Positions 1 through 11,467 are shown, numbered from the stretch's first letter. The stretch: 64,000 nucleotides of DNA from Mytilus edulis (GCF_963676685.1 NC_092354.1:17242746-17306745); one strand, 5' to 3'. Made by a program: numbers and translations. Notes: generated from the letters alone by a model not told the origin.

Positions 1-611
1 TGTTATTATACTTCCAGTTTACTAGGGAATGCATGTCTACGGACAAGACAATTTTTCACTTTATTTGTATATCCAACTTTGATGGCATATATCTGCAGCT
101 AGGGTACTGCAATTTTGATAAACGAGGTAGTTTTTGATAAAGTATATACTAAAAGAGAAAACAAAACACATAACAGCATAAATTTGATTCATTTTTCTCT
201 TATATTACTACACTGAGCAAGCTAAAAACAAAAGTACAAAATTACATAACAAACGCATAGTATTCAACTTTTGATCATAACTTTGTAACCACTGGAGATT
301 TTTTGTTGCAACAACCAGTAAAAGAAAGATGAATAAATTGTCTATAACAGTGAACCAATAATGTAGTTCAAATTAATTTCACTTATTAACTATCAATTGT
401 TGAAAACAGCGAAATTTTAAATGAAACAACATAACGTGAAATTTTGCCCATTTTCAGCGTGTATTTTAGTGTTTTATTTAAAAACGGTAACACCTATACA
501 TGATATTTGATATTCATTGTGAAGCCCTACATTGTCTCCTTCAGTTCAAACATGTATTACTTATGTAAACATTATCTTCTTGTCTTTACAAGCCTATAAC
601 ATAGACCCACT
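1..611. other. AT-rich stretch, no gene seen
   Basis: No open frame with protein-like composition, no tandem repeat and no inverted repeat was found. Simple AT-rich non-coding DNA. Confidence 0.6.
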
Positions 612-830
612 ATGAAATGCACATCTGATCTTGGCTAGGCCGACTAGTAATTTTGGGGCCCTTTATGGCTTGTTGTTCAATGTGAGCCAAGGCTCCGTGT
701 TGAAGGCCGTACATTGACCTATAATGATTTACCTTTTTTAAATTGTTGTTTTGATGGAGAGTTGTCTCATTGGCACTCACACCACATCTTCCTATATCTA
801 TATATGAATTTATCATTTATGATTCGTTTT
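612..830 (+). repeat. Dispersed repeat R1, 5'-truncated copy
   Basis: Shares its sequence with 10649-10902, 10940-11155 and 45979-46241 on the same strand and with 26386-26530 on the other. Landmarks in order are GGGGCCCTTTATGGCTTGTT, CCGTGTTGAAGGCCGTA, TTGACCTATAATG and GAGAGTTGTCTCATTGGCAC, ending in CACATCTTCCTATATCTATA. All full copies end at this same point, so the 3' boundary is real and only the 5' part is missing here. No Pol III box A or B was recognised, so SINE status is unproven. Short reading frames in it are by-products of the repeat. Confidence 0.8.
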
Positions 831-956
831 TGGTTGACCATTATGGAATGTATATTTCACAATTTTTTTCGGCTCCCGTTGTCGTATTTTTCCTCTTGCT
901 TAAGACAAGTCATTGGTCGAAAATGTACTGCATTGTTTTCCATTTGAACAAAACTT

Positions 957-1095
957 GCCATAGATTTGGAAACAACATAAATCCGCCGTAGATTAGGAAA
1001 TTACCAAACTTGCCATAGATTTGGGATGGCATGACGTCACATTTAGCATAGATTAGGAATCTGCCATAGATTTGGAACCCACCATAGATTTAAGT
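957..1095 (+). repeat. Short degenerate tandem repeat, CATAGATTTGG words
   Basis: The word CATAGATTTGGAA or a one- or two-base variant (GTAGATTAGGAA, CATAGATTAGGAA) occurs about six times in 140 bases at uneven spacing. Degenerate minisatellite; no coding potential. Confidence 0.6.
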
Positions 1096-1703
1096 CCTAC
1101 ATATATATATTCGAAAAGTCCGCATATTCAGTCAGGACTTTTTTTTTAATTTGGTATTTTGAAAATATAATATAGGCACGCATTACCGACTTCCTCCATC
1201 TACAGTGTACAATTTCAAGGTGGAACTTTTATAATGCATCGATCCCGATTTTTTTACTTATAGAGGATGAATGTATGTTCTCAGATTTTTTTTTATTATA
1301 TCATTTTTCACGATTGATAATGTTGAACTAACCATGCTAACAGTTTGCAAGGTTGTCATGTATTATTTTATCTTTCACTTTTATATCTGACGGGATGTTT
1401 TATTAGTACCTTTTTGTATGGCTGCATGAGACACAACAATTTCAAATTGTATTGTATCGTACTATACATGCCTGAAATATTTGCCACCGGACATTTGTCA
1501 ACCTCAAATCAATCAATTCTTATTGTATTTAAAAATCACTGTTCACTCAATCAACTTTTTGAAGCTGAATGTGCACCCTGTTAGCTGGAAATAAAATTAA
1601 AGTTAATGTGAATCGAATTCGAATTACGTGTGAACTCAGCATTTATAATAGGAAATTTATACGAAAACCAGACAGGTTAAATGAAAACAAAATAGCAAAC
1701 ATC
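1096..1703. other. Non-coding stretch, nothing recognised
   Basis: AT-rich sequence with T-runs near 1139 and 1288. No gene or repeat family identified. Confidence 0.5.
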
Positions 1704-2262
1704 TGCGACCGTCCCAAGTAAGGCTGAGGTTCGGCTACCAATAAAACCCGGTCCAATTCACCATTTTCTACATAAGAAAATGCCTGTACCGGTTGTTATC
1801 CATTTGTTTGATTTTGCGGTTTGATTTCGGACTATCCGTTTTTTAATTTCCTTGGAGTCGTTTTTTTTAGGTTATTTTACTTTCTCCTTTCTCCCACCCC
1901 TTCTCTCCCTGTCTCCCTTTACCGTTTCCGCCCTCTCAGAGGTAAAGGGGGAGGGTTGAGGTCTCAAAACACATCTTTATTAAGCCCGCTGCAATTTTGC
2001 GCCTGTTCCAAGTCAGGAGCCTCTGACCTTTGTTAGTCTTGTATGATTTTTAGTTTTAGTTTCTTGTGTAAAACTCGGAGATTAGTATGATGTCCATTAT
2101 CACTGAACTAGTATACATATTGGTTTAGGGGCCAGCTGAAGGACACCTCCGGGTGTGGGAGATTCTCGTTACATTGAAAACCCATTGGTGGCCTTTGGCT
2201 GTTGTCTGCTCTATGGTCGGGTTGTTGTCTCTTTGACACATTCCCCATTTCCATTCTCAAGT
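1704..2262 (+). repeat. Dispersed repeat R3, near full length
   Basis: About 560 bases of a family I associate with mussel DNA. It runs from GACCGTCCCAAGTAAGG through a C/T-rich centre (about 1880-1930) to the characteristic 3' end GGTTGTTGTCTCTTTGACAC followed by ATTCCCCATTTCCATTCTCA. The same 3' end recurs alone at 16325-16350, 19493-19556 and 61622-61690. The solo 3' ends suggest 5'-truncated retroposition, which is an inference. Confidence 0.7.
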
Positions 2263-2573
2263 TTAAGGGGAAAATTCATATGACATGCATGAAATCGATT
2301 GATAAGCAGCCACGATTAAATGTAAAATAAATTGATTTGTCTAGCGCAGCTGGATACAACCAGTTAGAGCAAAATTGCAACAATATTCGCGCTTCAGACA
2401 GGTCTGAATTCGGATGTTAATTTGATATTTGACATGTGCACTTAAAAGGATTCTGACACAGAATAACTGTACAGCGTCAAAGAACATAAAAGTGATGGTA
2501 TGATTTGAATTTACATCCAATATTTTTTAGCTTTTGTGCAATACAATACTATTAAAAAAACTATGCTGTTGTG

Positions 2574-2971
2574 AATAGACCACTTTCGAGTTCATCCGTC
2601 ACCGGAAAAAATTCGTCAATTATTCGCGCCTTTATCACCATCATTTGTGCGGTTAGGGGCGTCGTCACTTCTGTTCCAATGTTGAGCGAGTGGTTGGAAA
2701 ACTATAATTCTATATTGTACGAATTATTCGGCAAATTGAATTCTCAAAATTGACAACCAGCACTGCTGTCATTAAGGAATTGTCATTAAGTACCTACAGA
2801 ACAACCATCATTTCTAATTTATCCTACACAATGACGATCACTAAGACGCTTGATGAACGTAAATAGTGCAGGGATACAGGCGACCCCCTCTATCTGGTAA
2901 ATGATGTCATAAAGGTGCGTATAATTGACGAGTTTTTTTCCGGTGACGGATGAACTCGAAAGTAGTCTATT
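2574..2971. mobile_element. Inverted-repeat element, about 400 bp, non-autonomous
   Basis: Left arm starts AATAGACCACTTTCGAGTTC and the right arm ends with the near-exact reverse complement (GAACTCGAAAGTAGTCTATT). The arms match for about 90 bases, including CATCCGTCACCGGAAAAAA. There is no coding capacity. The 13-mer TTTGTGCAATACA lies at 2533-2545 and again at 2991-3003, flanking the element at short distances, but it is not directly adjacent and so is not a clean target duplication. Confidence 0.7.
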
Positions 2972-3279
2972 AAGTCCCCCCCCCCACACGTTTGTGCAAT
3001 ACACTAATCTATTGTATGTTGTTACATGGCAACTATGGTATCATTCACAATGTTCAGATACACATGATACAGCTTCAAAAATTTAAATATAAATAAATTG
3101 AACTTGCTTTTGAAATATAAACTATATTTCACTAATTCTATGGGAATTTATCCCTTTCCGAACCCATTGTATAAAAAAATTTAATCAACGTGTGGTTGCT
3201 GGTGATCTCAAAAGATCATTGGATGATTTTTAGGGTCATGACCTTTTTAGCTAACTGGATGAATCAAAATTTGATAACG

Positions 3280-3421
3280 GGGTTGAGTTCAATATCGTAG
3301 CAGCTACGTATCGGCTACGTAGCTTCTATCAATATCTATGTAGCAACTAGTCTATAGCTACTCGTTCAATAGTCAAAATCTACGTAGCACTACGTAGCTG
3401 CTACGATATTGAACGCAACCC
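3280..3421. mobile_element. Palindromic MITE, GGGTTGC family, intact copy
   Basis: A 142-bp palindrome-like element starting GGGTTGAGTTCAATATCG and ending CGATATTGAACGCAACCC. Its interior consists of variants of CTACGTAGC. The last 110 bases closely match the right end of the element at 38851-41114, which is the same MITE split by an insertion. No coding capacity, so it would need a transposase in trans. No clear target duplication. Confidence 0.8.
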
Positions 3422-3687
3422 AGGTGTTGATGAAATTGACAACTTCGTGCAATGTGGAAGGCACTCGAAGGGGATTTTCGATTAACAAAAAAGGGAAATG
3501 TCTTTTTAATCATTAGAGAAACAGATTCTTACATAGTTACTCGTGGATTATCGGACTTATCCAATCTCGATTGTTAAATTATTAATTTTAAAGGCGGCTC
3601 GGACCCATAAAGCTTCTCAATAATCAGTTTTGAGAAAGCAACTCAACAATATTGTTACATATTTCCATGTATAATGTAAATAAAACT

Positions 3688-4762
3688 AACCTCCGTTTAA
3701 ATAACCTCCGTGACGCAGTTATTTACAGTTAAGTTGTGAGACTTTTTTTATCAGTATCAGCGGCTGCCGACACTGCCGAAAGTCATTTTTGTAGCAGACA
3801 TCATTTATTATAAAGGAAACAGACAAACAAAATACAGATTTTGAGAAAAAAAAATGTTGTTTTGAGAAAGGTATGTTAACTTGTTTCTTCCCTATTATGT
3901 GAGCAACATTATAACGTTTAATAAACGTTATATCAGCCATTTTCTTAGATTTGAAATAGTCTACAACACAACTTGTGTAATTACGACGACAATCATAACT
4001 TTAACAGCGGTTTATGGCAAACATTTTCAAGATTATTTAGGACTCATCAATGTAACGGAGGTTATGCAAATAAAAAAAATCTAAAGATGCATGTAAACAC
4101 GATCATACCAATTGAAATTCTTGTACATTGTTATAGATACCAAATCAGTTCATCAATTATCACTAATAAAAATCAAAAGGTGATGTCAATCATAGACGAC
4201 ATCATTGATTTACGTTACGGAGGATAGAAATTTAAGGAAAAAAAGTTTTTTTTTCTCTAACAGGACTTTACTCTTTTTAGATAACGATTTACTAAGAAAA
4301 ATGTTTAATTCTGTTGTCTTGTTTGTCATTTAATTCCAATATTTACATTCATTTATATGTTTGCTGTTGGTTAGAACTGGAATTGTCCGTTATGGAGGTT
4401 TTTAATGTCGTTACGGAGGATAGAAATTTTTGAAATGAAACTATTTTGACTCCAAAACTTCATAGTTGAGTATAATACATACATTATGGTGTGAAGGAAG
4501 ATGACATTATGTGTATAGAGCTAATAAAATTAAGTTGAACAGTATTCGGTTTAGGTAAAACATATTTTTGAGTGAAAGTTCATGAATCGTTACGGAGATT
4601 TTGACAAGAACAAGTCCATTTGACTAAAAGAAACATATAACTTGATAGAAAACAGTTTTTTAGCTTGTAATGTCAATAAATTGTTTAGAAAAGCTAGCAT
4701 TAAAGAGTTAAGTGTTACTATGTATCAGCATTCAGATACTGGTTTGATATCAACCTCCGTAA
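3688..4762. repeat. Cluster of the word TTACGGAGG in both orientations
   Basis: The word TTACGGAGG, its complement CCTCCGTAA or a one-base variant appears about eight times: near 3692, 3706, 4052, 4213, 4385, 4412, 4584 and 4752. Twice (4213, 4412) it is followed by ATAGAAATTT. Spacing is irregular and orientation mixed, so this is not a simple tandem array. No protein-coding gene is convincing in the interval. Confidence 0.5.
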
Positions 4763-5259
4763 CAAAGATGGGGGTGTGGACTAATACAAGCATAAATCAA
4801 AGTACTGAAGTACTGAACATCAGAGGACCTCAAGTTGTGTTGAATTATTGATAAATGACAGGTGTTTATATTATACCTACCAGACAGATATGTTCACCAT
4901 ACAATATAGTACAAATATTAAATATAATATGCTATCATATCTGAGATACTGACTTGAAATAGGAAACTTAACTTTGTGAATTATCAATGATTACTTGGTC
5001 AAATGAGAACTGTTAGATAGGCATTATGACCATATATATGCACACATACAAAAATCGTTAGCGTATAACTTATAATAGAGAATCAACATAGCAAACAATT
5101 CTTCGAGTAGCTATATAGTCACTCACTAAACTATGAAAAAGAGGTTCAAGATAATCATATCAAAACAGATAAATTGTAATATTAAGGCTAATTAAAAAAT
5201 AAAGTGGGGAAAAATATATTGTTTTGGCGAAAGAGGTGGCGAAAAAAATAATTGACCCA
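4763..5259. other. Non-coding stretch with one faint satellite-like unit
   Basis: Around 4865-4935 the order of words (ACCAGACAGATATGTTCACC, then CATACAAT) resembles a unit of the satellite at 62640-63500, but only loosely. Otherwise nothing is recognised. Confidence 0.35.
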
Positions 5260-5264
5260 GGGGA

Positions 5265-5455
5265 AACTTTGGGGCTAAAGATACCAGGTGAACAGCAAAC
5301 TCATAAATGGAAAATAAACTTACAATTCCATGACTAAAACTGAAAAAGACATGCATACAAATAAAAGTACACTAGAAACAACATAGAAAACTAAAGACTG
5401 AGCAACACGAACCCCACCAAAACAGGTGATCTCAGGTGCTCCGGATGGGTAAGCA
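5265..5455 (+). repeat. Dispersed repeat R4
   Basis: Matches 58817-59045 on the same strand. Shared landmarks are AAAGATACCA, CAAACTCATAAAT, AACATAGAAAACTAAAGA, AACACGAACCCCACCAAA, GTGATCTCAGGTG and GGGTAAGCAGATCCTGCTC. I know this as an abundant mussel repeat. The copy is diverged and non-coding. Confidence 0.7.
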
Positions 5456-5756
5456 GATCCTGCTCTACAAATGGCATTAATTAACAATGTTTGTACATGT
5501 AGTATCCAGGTCTTTTTTCTGAAACATTTAGCTTTTGGATCAATTGCTAATTAAATGGATGTTAACACAGCAAGATTACTATCCCTTATTCTAGATTTTT
5601 GTTGCAGTCAACACAAACTCTTTAAATGTTCATAAATAGCTTCACTGAGTTACATTTGTATCTTGGTTTTATTGTAACACAGTCAATCATTTATCCATTA
5701 TATTTTTTTTTAAATTAGCAGCTATACATGTACATTGTAGGTTCTGTTTTCTAATA

Positions 5757-6450
5757 AGGTCTTTCCACCTTTCCGTGGAAAGACCTATTGATTTTGTTCT
5801 GATTATTTTTTTTTTCTTGCGTAATTTTGTTGTTTCAAAAGATGTCGCTTAGATATTTGGAATATGATATCGTATAGTTTATACGCTTTAAAACTGACAA
5901 CCGTGCAGTAAGAGTTATCTCCCCAAACACTGTTTTTCTTGTGGCCACTACTCCTTCGCAACCGTAAAAGATTACAACAAATTTATTTTACCAATTTGCT
6001 CGTTACAACTTCAGGATTCGGAGTTTAGTTTTAACCGAAGCGTTCCTGATACTCCATATGAGAGTTATTCCCCCTTGTGTATTTGATATAAGTGATTTGC
6101 ATTTCTAACTGGTAAACCATAAGTGATAGAGACCTGGAGACCTAGGGTCTTTTAATTTGAGATCCTTGGTCCAAAAAAAATGAAAATTAGGTCAATTTTA
6201 TGGCTTATTTTACTTATTTTCAAAACCTTATAACATATCTACATCTTATTTTCACTAAATTGTTAGTTGCGACATGCCGTTACTTATAAATTTTTGTTGA
6301 AAGGGTGCGTAAACAATAGATAGGAGTTTTTGCCCATCTTATATTTAGAATTATGCGTAAAGTCATATAACTCATTAACCATACATAATAAAGATCTAGG
6401 GTCTTTTGATTTGAGATCCTTGGTTTATGACCTTGAAATTGAGGTCAAGG
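5757..6450 (+). repeat. Dispersed element with a perfect hairpin at its left edge
   Basis: At 5757-5786 a 12-bp stem AGGTCTTTCCAC / GTGGAAAGACCT encloses a 6-base loop. It is followed by TATTGATTTTGTTCTGATTA and then a region containing two copies of CTAGGGTCTTTT with TTTGAGATCCTTGGT (about 6141 and 6396). Looks like one repeat family member; no coding frame. The right boundary is approximate. Confidence 0.55.
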
Positions 6451-6835
6451 TCACTCAATAAATCAGTTCTTTTCATAAAAGTACATTTTATGTTCCAAAT
6501 TTGTCAAAATGTGATGATTTTGGGCAATTTTCAGACCTGAAAGCTTTAAGCCTTTAGGAATAAAGATTTGGCCGCTACCTACATGTACCATCCAAAATGT
6601 TTTGTAACCAAAAGAATCTAAATCTGATATATATAATTCATCAATATAAAAACTTTTTAGATCTTGGATGACAGCCAAGTTTAATTATGCCAAAAACAAT
6701 TAAAGTTTTACCATAGTTATCTGTGGTATAATTTTCACAATTATTCAATGGTTTTGTTGTGTCTGATTTTCGAAAAGAAAAATAAAGATGGCAAGACCTG
6801 AAAGATGCCGCCGAATTTTTTTAAGTAACATATGA

Positions 6836-6944
6836 ACAACAGAGTCAGTGTGGGGCCACTAAGCTAAACTGCCCGCGTTGCACCAGCCAATATAAATGAA
6901 TGCCTAGGGTGGGAATCGAACCCACATACACCAACTCTGTTGTC
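6836..6944 (-). other. tRNA-like remnant: B box with an A-box-like word in the wrong order
   Basis: On the minus strand a canonical T-arm with B box reads GTGGGTTCGATTCCCACCC (6907-6925). About 50 bases further along the same strand comes TTTAGCTTAGTGGCC, close to an A box, so the box order is reversed relative to a normal tRNA gene. The region is bounded by inverted copies of ACAACAGAGT (about 6836-6845 and 6935-6944). No complete cloverleaf can be drawn. It may be tRNA-derived repeat debris. A working tRNA gene is unlikely. Confidence 0.35.
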
Positions 6945-8560
6945 CCTATATTTTTTTTTTTAAAATAAACAAAAAATTGTCAAGAACAAATTTAAAAATA
7001 TAGCGCTCATAGGTTTGTCTCAATAAAGATTTGCTTAGTTTGCTCATGCAGTATCCCAATATTGCTCTCAATAGTATAAATAGGCTCATGTGTGCTCAAA
7101 TAACCATTAAGATTAGTCTCAATATTGATATATATCTAACTCAATTGAGTAGATCTAGCTCAAATTTTACTCAACATATAACTGATCATATTTGCTCAAT
7201 TTAAGATCTCATGGGTGCTCATAGATAAAGTTAACTGATTGTATTTCTCATAGATATAACTAATCATATTTGCTCAATTCAAGTTCTCATATGCACATAT
7301 GCATGTATGTGTGAACAAATGTCTAATATAAGTTACTAAAATTTGACATGGATATGGTTACACATTTAAATTAAATAATGCTGTAGAGAATGATAAGCAC
7401 AAGTATGTCATCAAATTATCATATAATTTTGGCGATACATGTCATGTATGGTCAAAATAATACAATACTACAAGCTAAGGAAGACTTAAAAAACAGGACA
7501 GTTAATCTATATTTATATCTCCAAAACTGTAAGGTTTCTCCCAATATATCTATAGTAATTCAGTAAATGTGGTTAACCCAAATTCTGACATTTCAGTGTA
7601 AAGTAAGACTCTTGATTTCACGAGCAAGAGTCTTTATACACTCAAAAAGAGTCCAACTCTATAGGAAGAAGAAAAAGTCTTCTCTGAATATTATATAAAC
7701 AATAAAATCAACCAATATTTATATATTAGAATTACTTACATAGACATAGTCAAAGTCATTACAAATTCCGCGTATTTTCCAGTCAAGGGGACATATTCAC
7801 ATATACTAATGCAACAAACTAAGTCGGAGAAGGAGCGAAAATCCGAAACAGTATCTTAAAAAACAGAAAATAGTTCCGTGTGTGTGTCCAAGTGATCAAT
7901 CTACTTGTTATTTACGAAGAAAAGAAATTTAACTCAAAAAATTGTTGAGATCTTTATAAAAACAAATTGTTGTTATAAAAAATACACAAATAGTAACCTT
8001 ATCTTTAAAGGCCTTGCAGGTTCTTCTTACTCCTACCCAATCTGCTGGTATTTTCAAAATGGCTGCTGGGGACGTGACCTGATAATTTATTTTAATATTA
8101 TGACAGATTAAATTTTCCTGGTTTTGCTACGTTAATATTATAGACAAATATATGCTACAAACGGTTTAAAAAGGTTACTCCAAATCAAATAATTGAAATA
8201 TAATTACCTTTCTGTGTATAAATGTGTGAATTGATTTCCTCTCGATTTTCTACACGCTCGCTCTTGCCCTCTTGCGCACTCGTGGTATTCATCCGCAACA
8301 ACAATTTTTTGATATTGAAGTTCGTTTGATTAAAATACAAATATTTCTAACGACAAAACATTTTCATATTATAAATTTTGCATTAAGAAAAATAAAAAAA
8401 ACTGAGTATCCATTGAAAACATGAATTTAAAAGAAGTGATACGGAATTTTATTCTGCACTATATAGGTCCGCGGGTTTATAATGTCGGTTATTATTCCAA
8501 AACTAATTATATATGCATCTCTTTGATCTTTGCGCGAATTGAAAAGTAGGCGATGGCAAT
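6945..8560. other. Long AT-rich stretch, no gene
   Basis: Contains a local duplication of ATATTTGCTCAATT with flanks (about 7190 and 7268) in a region rich in the word GCTCAA. At 8056-8067 the word CAAAATGGCTGC resembles a YY1 site, but no exon is evident beside it. No reading frame is credible. Confidence 0.5.
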
Positions 8561-8566
8561 ACACCC

Positions 8567-8585
8567 GAGGCCCCTCAGGGGCCTC
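8567..8585. repeat. Short perfect GC-rich palindrome
   Basis: GAGGCCCCT and AGGGGCCTC are separated by one base, giving a 9-bp stem in an otherwise AT-rich context. Function unknown. Confidence 0.6.
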
Positions 8586-9116
8586 TGATGTAAAAATACA
8601 TACAAGTGATTCAAAACATAAATAATAGGGTTTTTCCTGGAAAGCTGTATTATGAAACTAAAATATTATACAGCATAACATTTCATTAGTTTAAATTTAT
8701 TACTAAATAAGTTGTGAAAACTACTTATTTGAATTATTTTTTAAACACTATATTAATTCAGACCTTAAAATTGGTGTTTGCTTTCAGTATATACAGAATA
8801 ATACGTATAAATCAGTTTGCTATGGTGGTAAATGTAATCCATTTCACATGAGCCTTCATTTAAATCTTGTGTTTTTCTCTAATGCAATTTTTAAGATGAC
8901 TTTATACAACACTAACCTCCGATACGTTCATACTTACCTTGTCTTACAAAAAATGCTAAAACTAGAAAACAACTAAAATGGTGTAAGTAAAAATTAAAAA
9001 AATGACAGACTAGATATAGACACAGAAGAAAACAACACTCTCTCTCTGCTCAGTTGAAATTTATTTTTTAACAGTGTCTACATTCGAATTGTACCCATTT
9101 TTTTGGAATGACTGCA
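8586..9116. other. Non-coding stretch, nothing recognised
   Basis: AT-rich sequence leading into the tandem array; no gene or repeat family identified. Confidence 0.5.
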
Positions 9117-9797
9117 AGTGCTACGGTATAGCAATGAGTGACGAAAGTGGCGTTAAACACCAAAAATTTGTGAACATTGATGGTAAAGATTGCTATTAAT
9201 TTAAGTTTGTTATGTGAACATTTTTGTATTGGGAGTTATCTTCCCCGGTTTAAATCGTAGTTGAATAAGTTTTAGAACGGATCAATCCACAACTTATGCA
9301 ATGTACCGTGTCAAGCTTTATGATTAAACACATAAACACATTAGCCACTACGGTATAGCAATGAGTGACGAAAGTGGCGTTAAACACCAAAAATTTGTGA
9401 ACATTGATGGTAAAGATTGCTATTAATTTGAGTTTGTTATGTGAACATTTTTGTATTGGGAGTTATCTTCCCCGGTTTAAATCGTAGTTGAATAAGTTTT
9501 AGAACGGATCAATCCACAACTTATGCAATGTACCGTGTCAAGCTTTATGATTAAACACATAAACACATTGGCCACTACGGTATAGCAATGAGTGACGAAA
9601 GTGGCGTTAAACACCAAAAATTTGTGAACATTGATGGTAAAGATTGCTATTAATTTGAGTTTGTTATGTGAACATTTTTGTATTGGGAGTTATCTTCCCC
9701 GGTTTAAATCGTAGTTGAATAAGTTTTAGAACGGATCAATCCACAACTTATGCAATGTACCGTGTCACGCTTTATGATTAAACACATAAACACATAA
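9117..9797 (+). repeat. Tandem array, three units of 227 bp
   Basis: The word CTACGGTATAGCAATGAG recurs at 9121, 9348 and 9575, an exact 227-bp period, and the three units are almost identical. Each unit ends with GTACCGTGTCA, a short spacer and GATTAAACACATAAACACA, which is the same layout as one unit of the neighbouring 45-bp array. The near-identity points to recent amplification or gene conversion. No coding frame spans a unit. Confidence 0.9.
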
Positions 9798-9847
9798 GAC
9801 ATAGTGTAACTTGCATATACAGTATCAGGATTAAACACACCAACACA

Positions 9848-10515
9848 ACTTAAGGTACCCTGTCAAGTTTTGTGATTAAACACACCAACACAACTTAAGG
9901 TACCCTGTCAAGTATCATGATGAAACACATCCACCCAACCTAAGGTACCTTGACCAAAAGTAGGAATAAACACATCCACCCAACTTAAGGTACCTTCACC
10001 AATATTAGGACTAAACACATCCACCCAACTTAAGGTACCTTGACCAATATTAGGACTAAACACATCCTCCAAACTTAAGGTACCTTGTCAAGTATCACGA
10101 TTAAACACATCAACACAACTTAAGGTACCTTGACCAATATAAGGACTAAACACATCAACACAACTTAAGGTACCTTGTCAAGTATCATGATTAAACACAT
10201 CAACCAAACCTAAGGTACCTTTTCAAATATCAGGACTAAACACAACCACCAAACTTAAGGTACCTTTTCAAATATCAGGACTAAACACATCAACACAACT
10301 TAAGGTACCTTGTCAAGTATCATGATTAAACACATCCACCAAACTTAAGGTACCTTTTCAAATATCAGGATTAAACACATCCACCAAACTTAAGGTACCT
10401 TACAAAGTATCAGGATTAAACACATCCAACCAACTTAAGGGACCTTGACCAAGTATCAGGATTAAACACATCCACCCAACTTAAGGTACCTTGTCAAGTA
10501 TCACGATTAAACACA
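9848..10515 (+). repeat. Minisatellite, about fifteen units of about 45 bp
   Basis: Units are built as CTTAAGGTACCTTG, then CAAGTATCA with variants, then ATTAAACACATC and a short AC-rich spacer. The palindrome AAGGTACCTT is present in nearly every unit. Units fall into subtypes (TTGTCAAGTATCA, TTGACCAATATTAGG, TTTTCAAATATCAGG) that alternate along the array. The unit matches the last 45-47 bases of the 227-bp repeat to its left, so one array was derived from the other. It is not a CRISPR array: there are no unique spacers. Confidence 0.9.
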
Positions 10516-10648
10516 TGTTGTAAAGTATCATAATAAAACACATCAATTTCTAAAAATCAAAAGATAGTATCGAGAAAAATATTTTATTGATTTTTTCCTC
10601 ATTTTTTTTTTTAGCCTGCGATTACTAGTTATTGCAAAAGTAAGCAAA

Positions 10649-10902
10649 ATCTGATGTACAGTAGTTGTCGTTTATGTTTATGTAATTTATACGTGTTTCT
10701 CATTTCTTGTTTTTATATATATAGATCGTTGGTTTCCCCGTTTGAATGGTTTTATACTAATAATTTTTGGGGGCCTTTAATATAGCATGTTGTTCGGTGT
10801 GAGCGTGTTGGCCGTACCTTGACCTATAATGGTTTACTTTTATAAATAGTGACTTTGATGGAGATTTGTCTCATTGGCACTCATACCACATCTTCCTATA
10901 TC
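10649..10902 (+). repeat. Dispersed repeat R1, long copy
   Basis: Begins CTGATGTACAGTAG, as does the copy at 45979, and contains TATATATAGATCGTTGGTTT, AATTTTTGGGGGCCTTTAAT, the GACCTATAATGG landmark and GAGATTTGTCTCATTGGCAC. It ends in TCTTCCTATATCTA. A second copy follows at 10940, giving a head-to-tail pair. Confidence 0.8.
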
Positions 10903-10939
10903 TAAGACACTGGGTTTCGCGGAACCCTTACGAATTTCT

Positions 10940-11155
10940 TTATATAGATTAGACCGTTGGTTTTCTTGTTTGACTGGTTTTTCACTAGTAATTTTTGGGG
11001 GTCCTTAATATAGCTTGCTGTTCGATGTGAACCAAGACTCTGTGTTGAAAACTGTACTTTGCCATATAATTAATTGTTTTTACTTTCACAAATGGTGTCT
11101 TGGATGGAGAGTTGTATCATTGGCACTTATACAACATCTTTTTATATCTATGGTA
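10940..11155 (+). repeat. Dispersed repeat R1, second adjacent copy
   Basis: Starts at TATATAGATTAGACCGTTGG and ends with the usual ACAACATCTTTTTATATCTA. It is more diverged than its neighbour at 10649-10902 and lies directly downstream of the zinc-finger gene on the opposite strand. Confidence 0.75.
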
Positions 11156-11289
11156 GACCATGTCAACTGTGCATCTCATATCTTACATGTACTTATACGG
11201 GAGTTAAGATGGATTTGAATACAAATTACAGATCAAATGCATGAACCAGCTAGCTTGAATTAATATACATTAGGTAAATAATACATAAC

Positions 11290-11467
11290 GAGGTTTATCG
11301 CCTGTATGTGTTCTCATGTGAATCTGTAAATAAGTATGTATGTATTTTAATGTGTCTCTGTAATGAAGCATGCTGCCTGAATAAACTCTTCACCACAGTC
11401 ATGTTCTATGTATCTTCTGAAATTACCAAGCAATCTAAAATCTTTACAACATACATCACTGATAAGT
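11290..11467 (-). pseudogene. Decayed C2H2 finger units beyond the stop of the zinc-finger gene
   Basis: Read on the minus strand, sequence beyond the stop codon at 11468 still looks like finger repeats. For example, 11295-11330 encodes the helix-linker pattern LQIHMRTHTG, with frameshifts and lost cysteines around it. The active gene therefore once had at least two more fingers, and the present stop lies in a former linker. Confidence 0.6.

Noticed and set aside
9848-10515. CRISPR-like regular repeats
   Set aside because: The 45-bp units abut each other with no unique spacers, and the context is animal nuclear DNA; it is a minisatellite.
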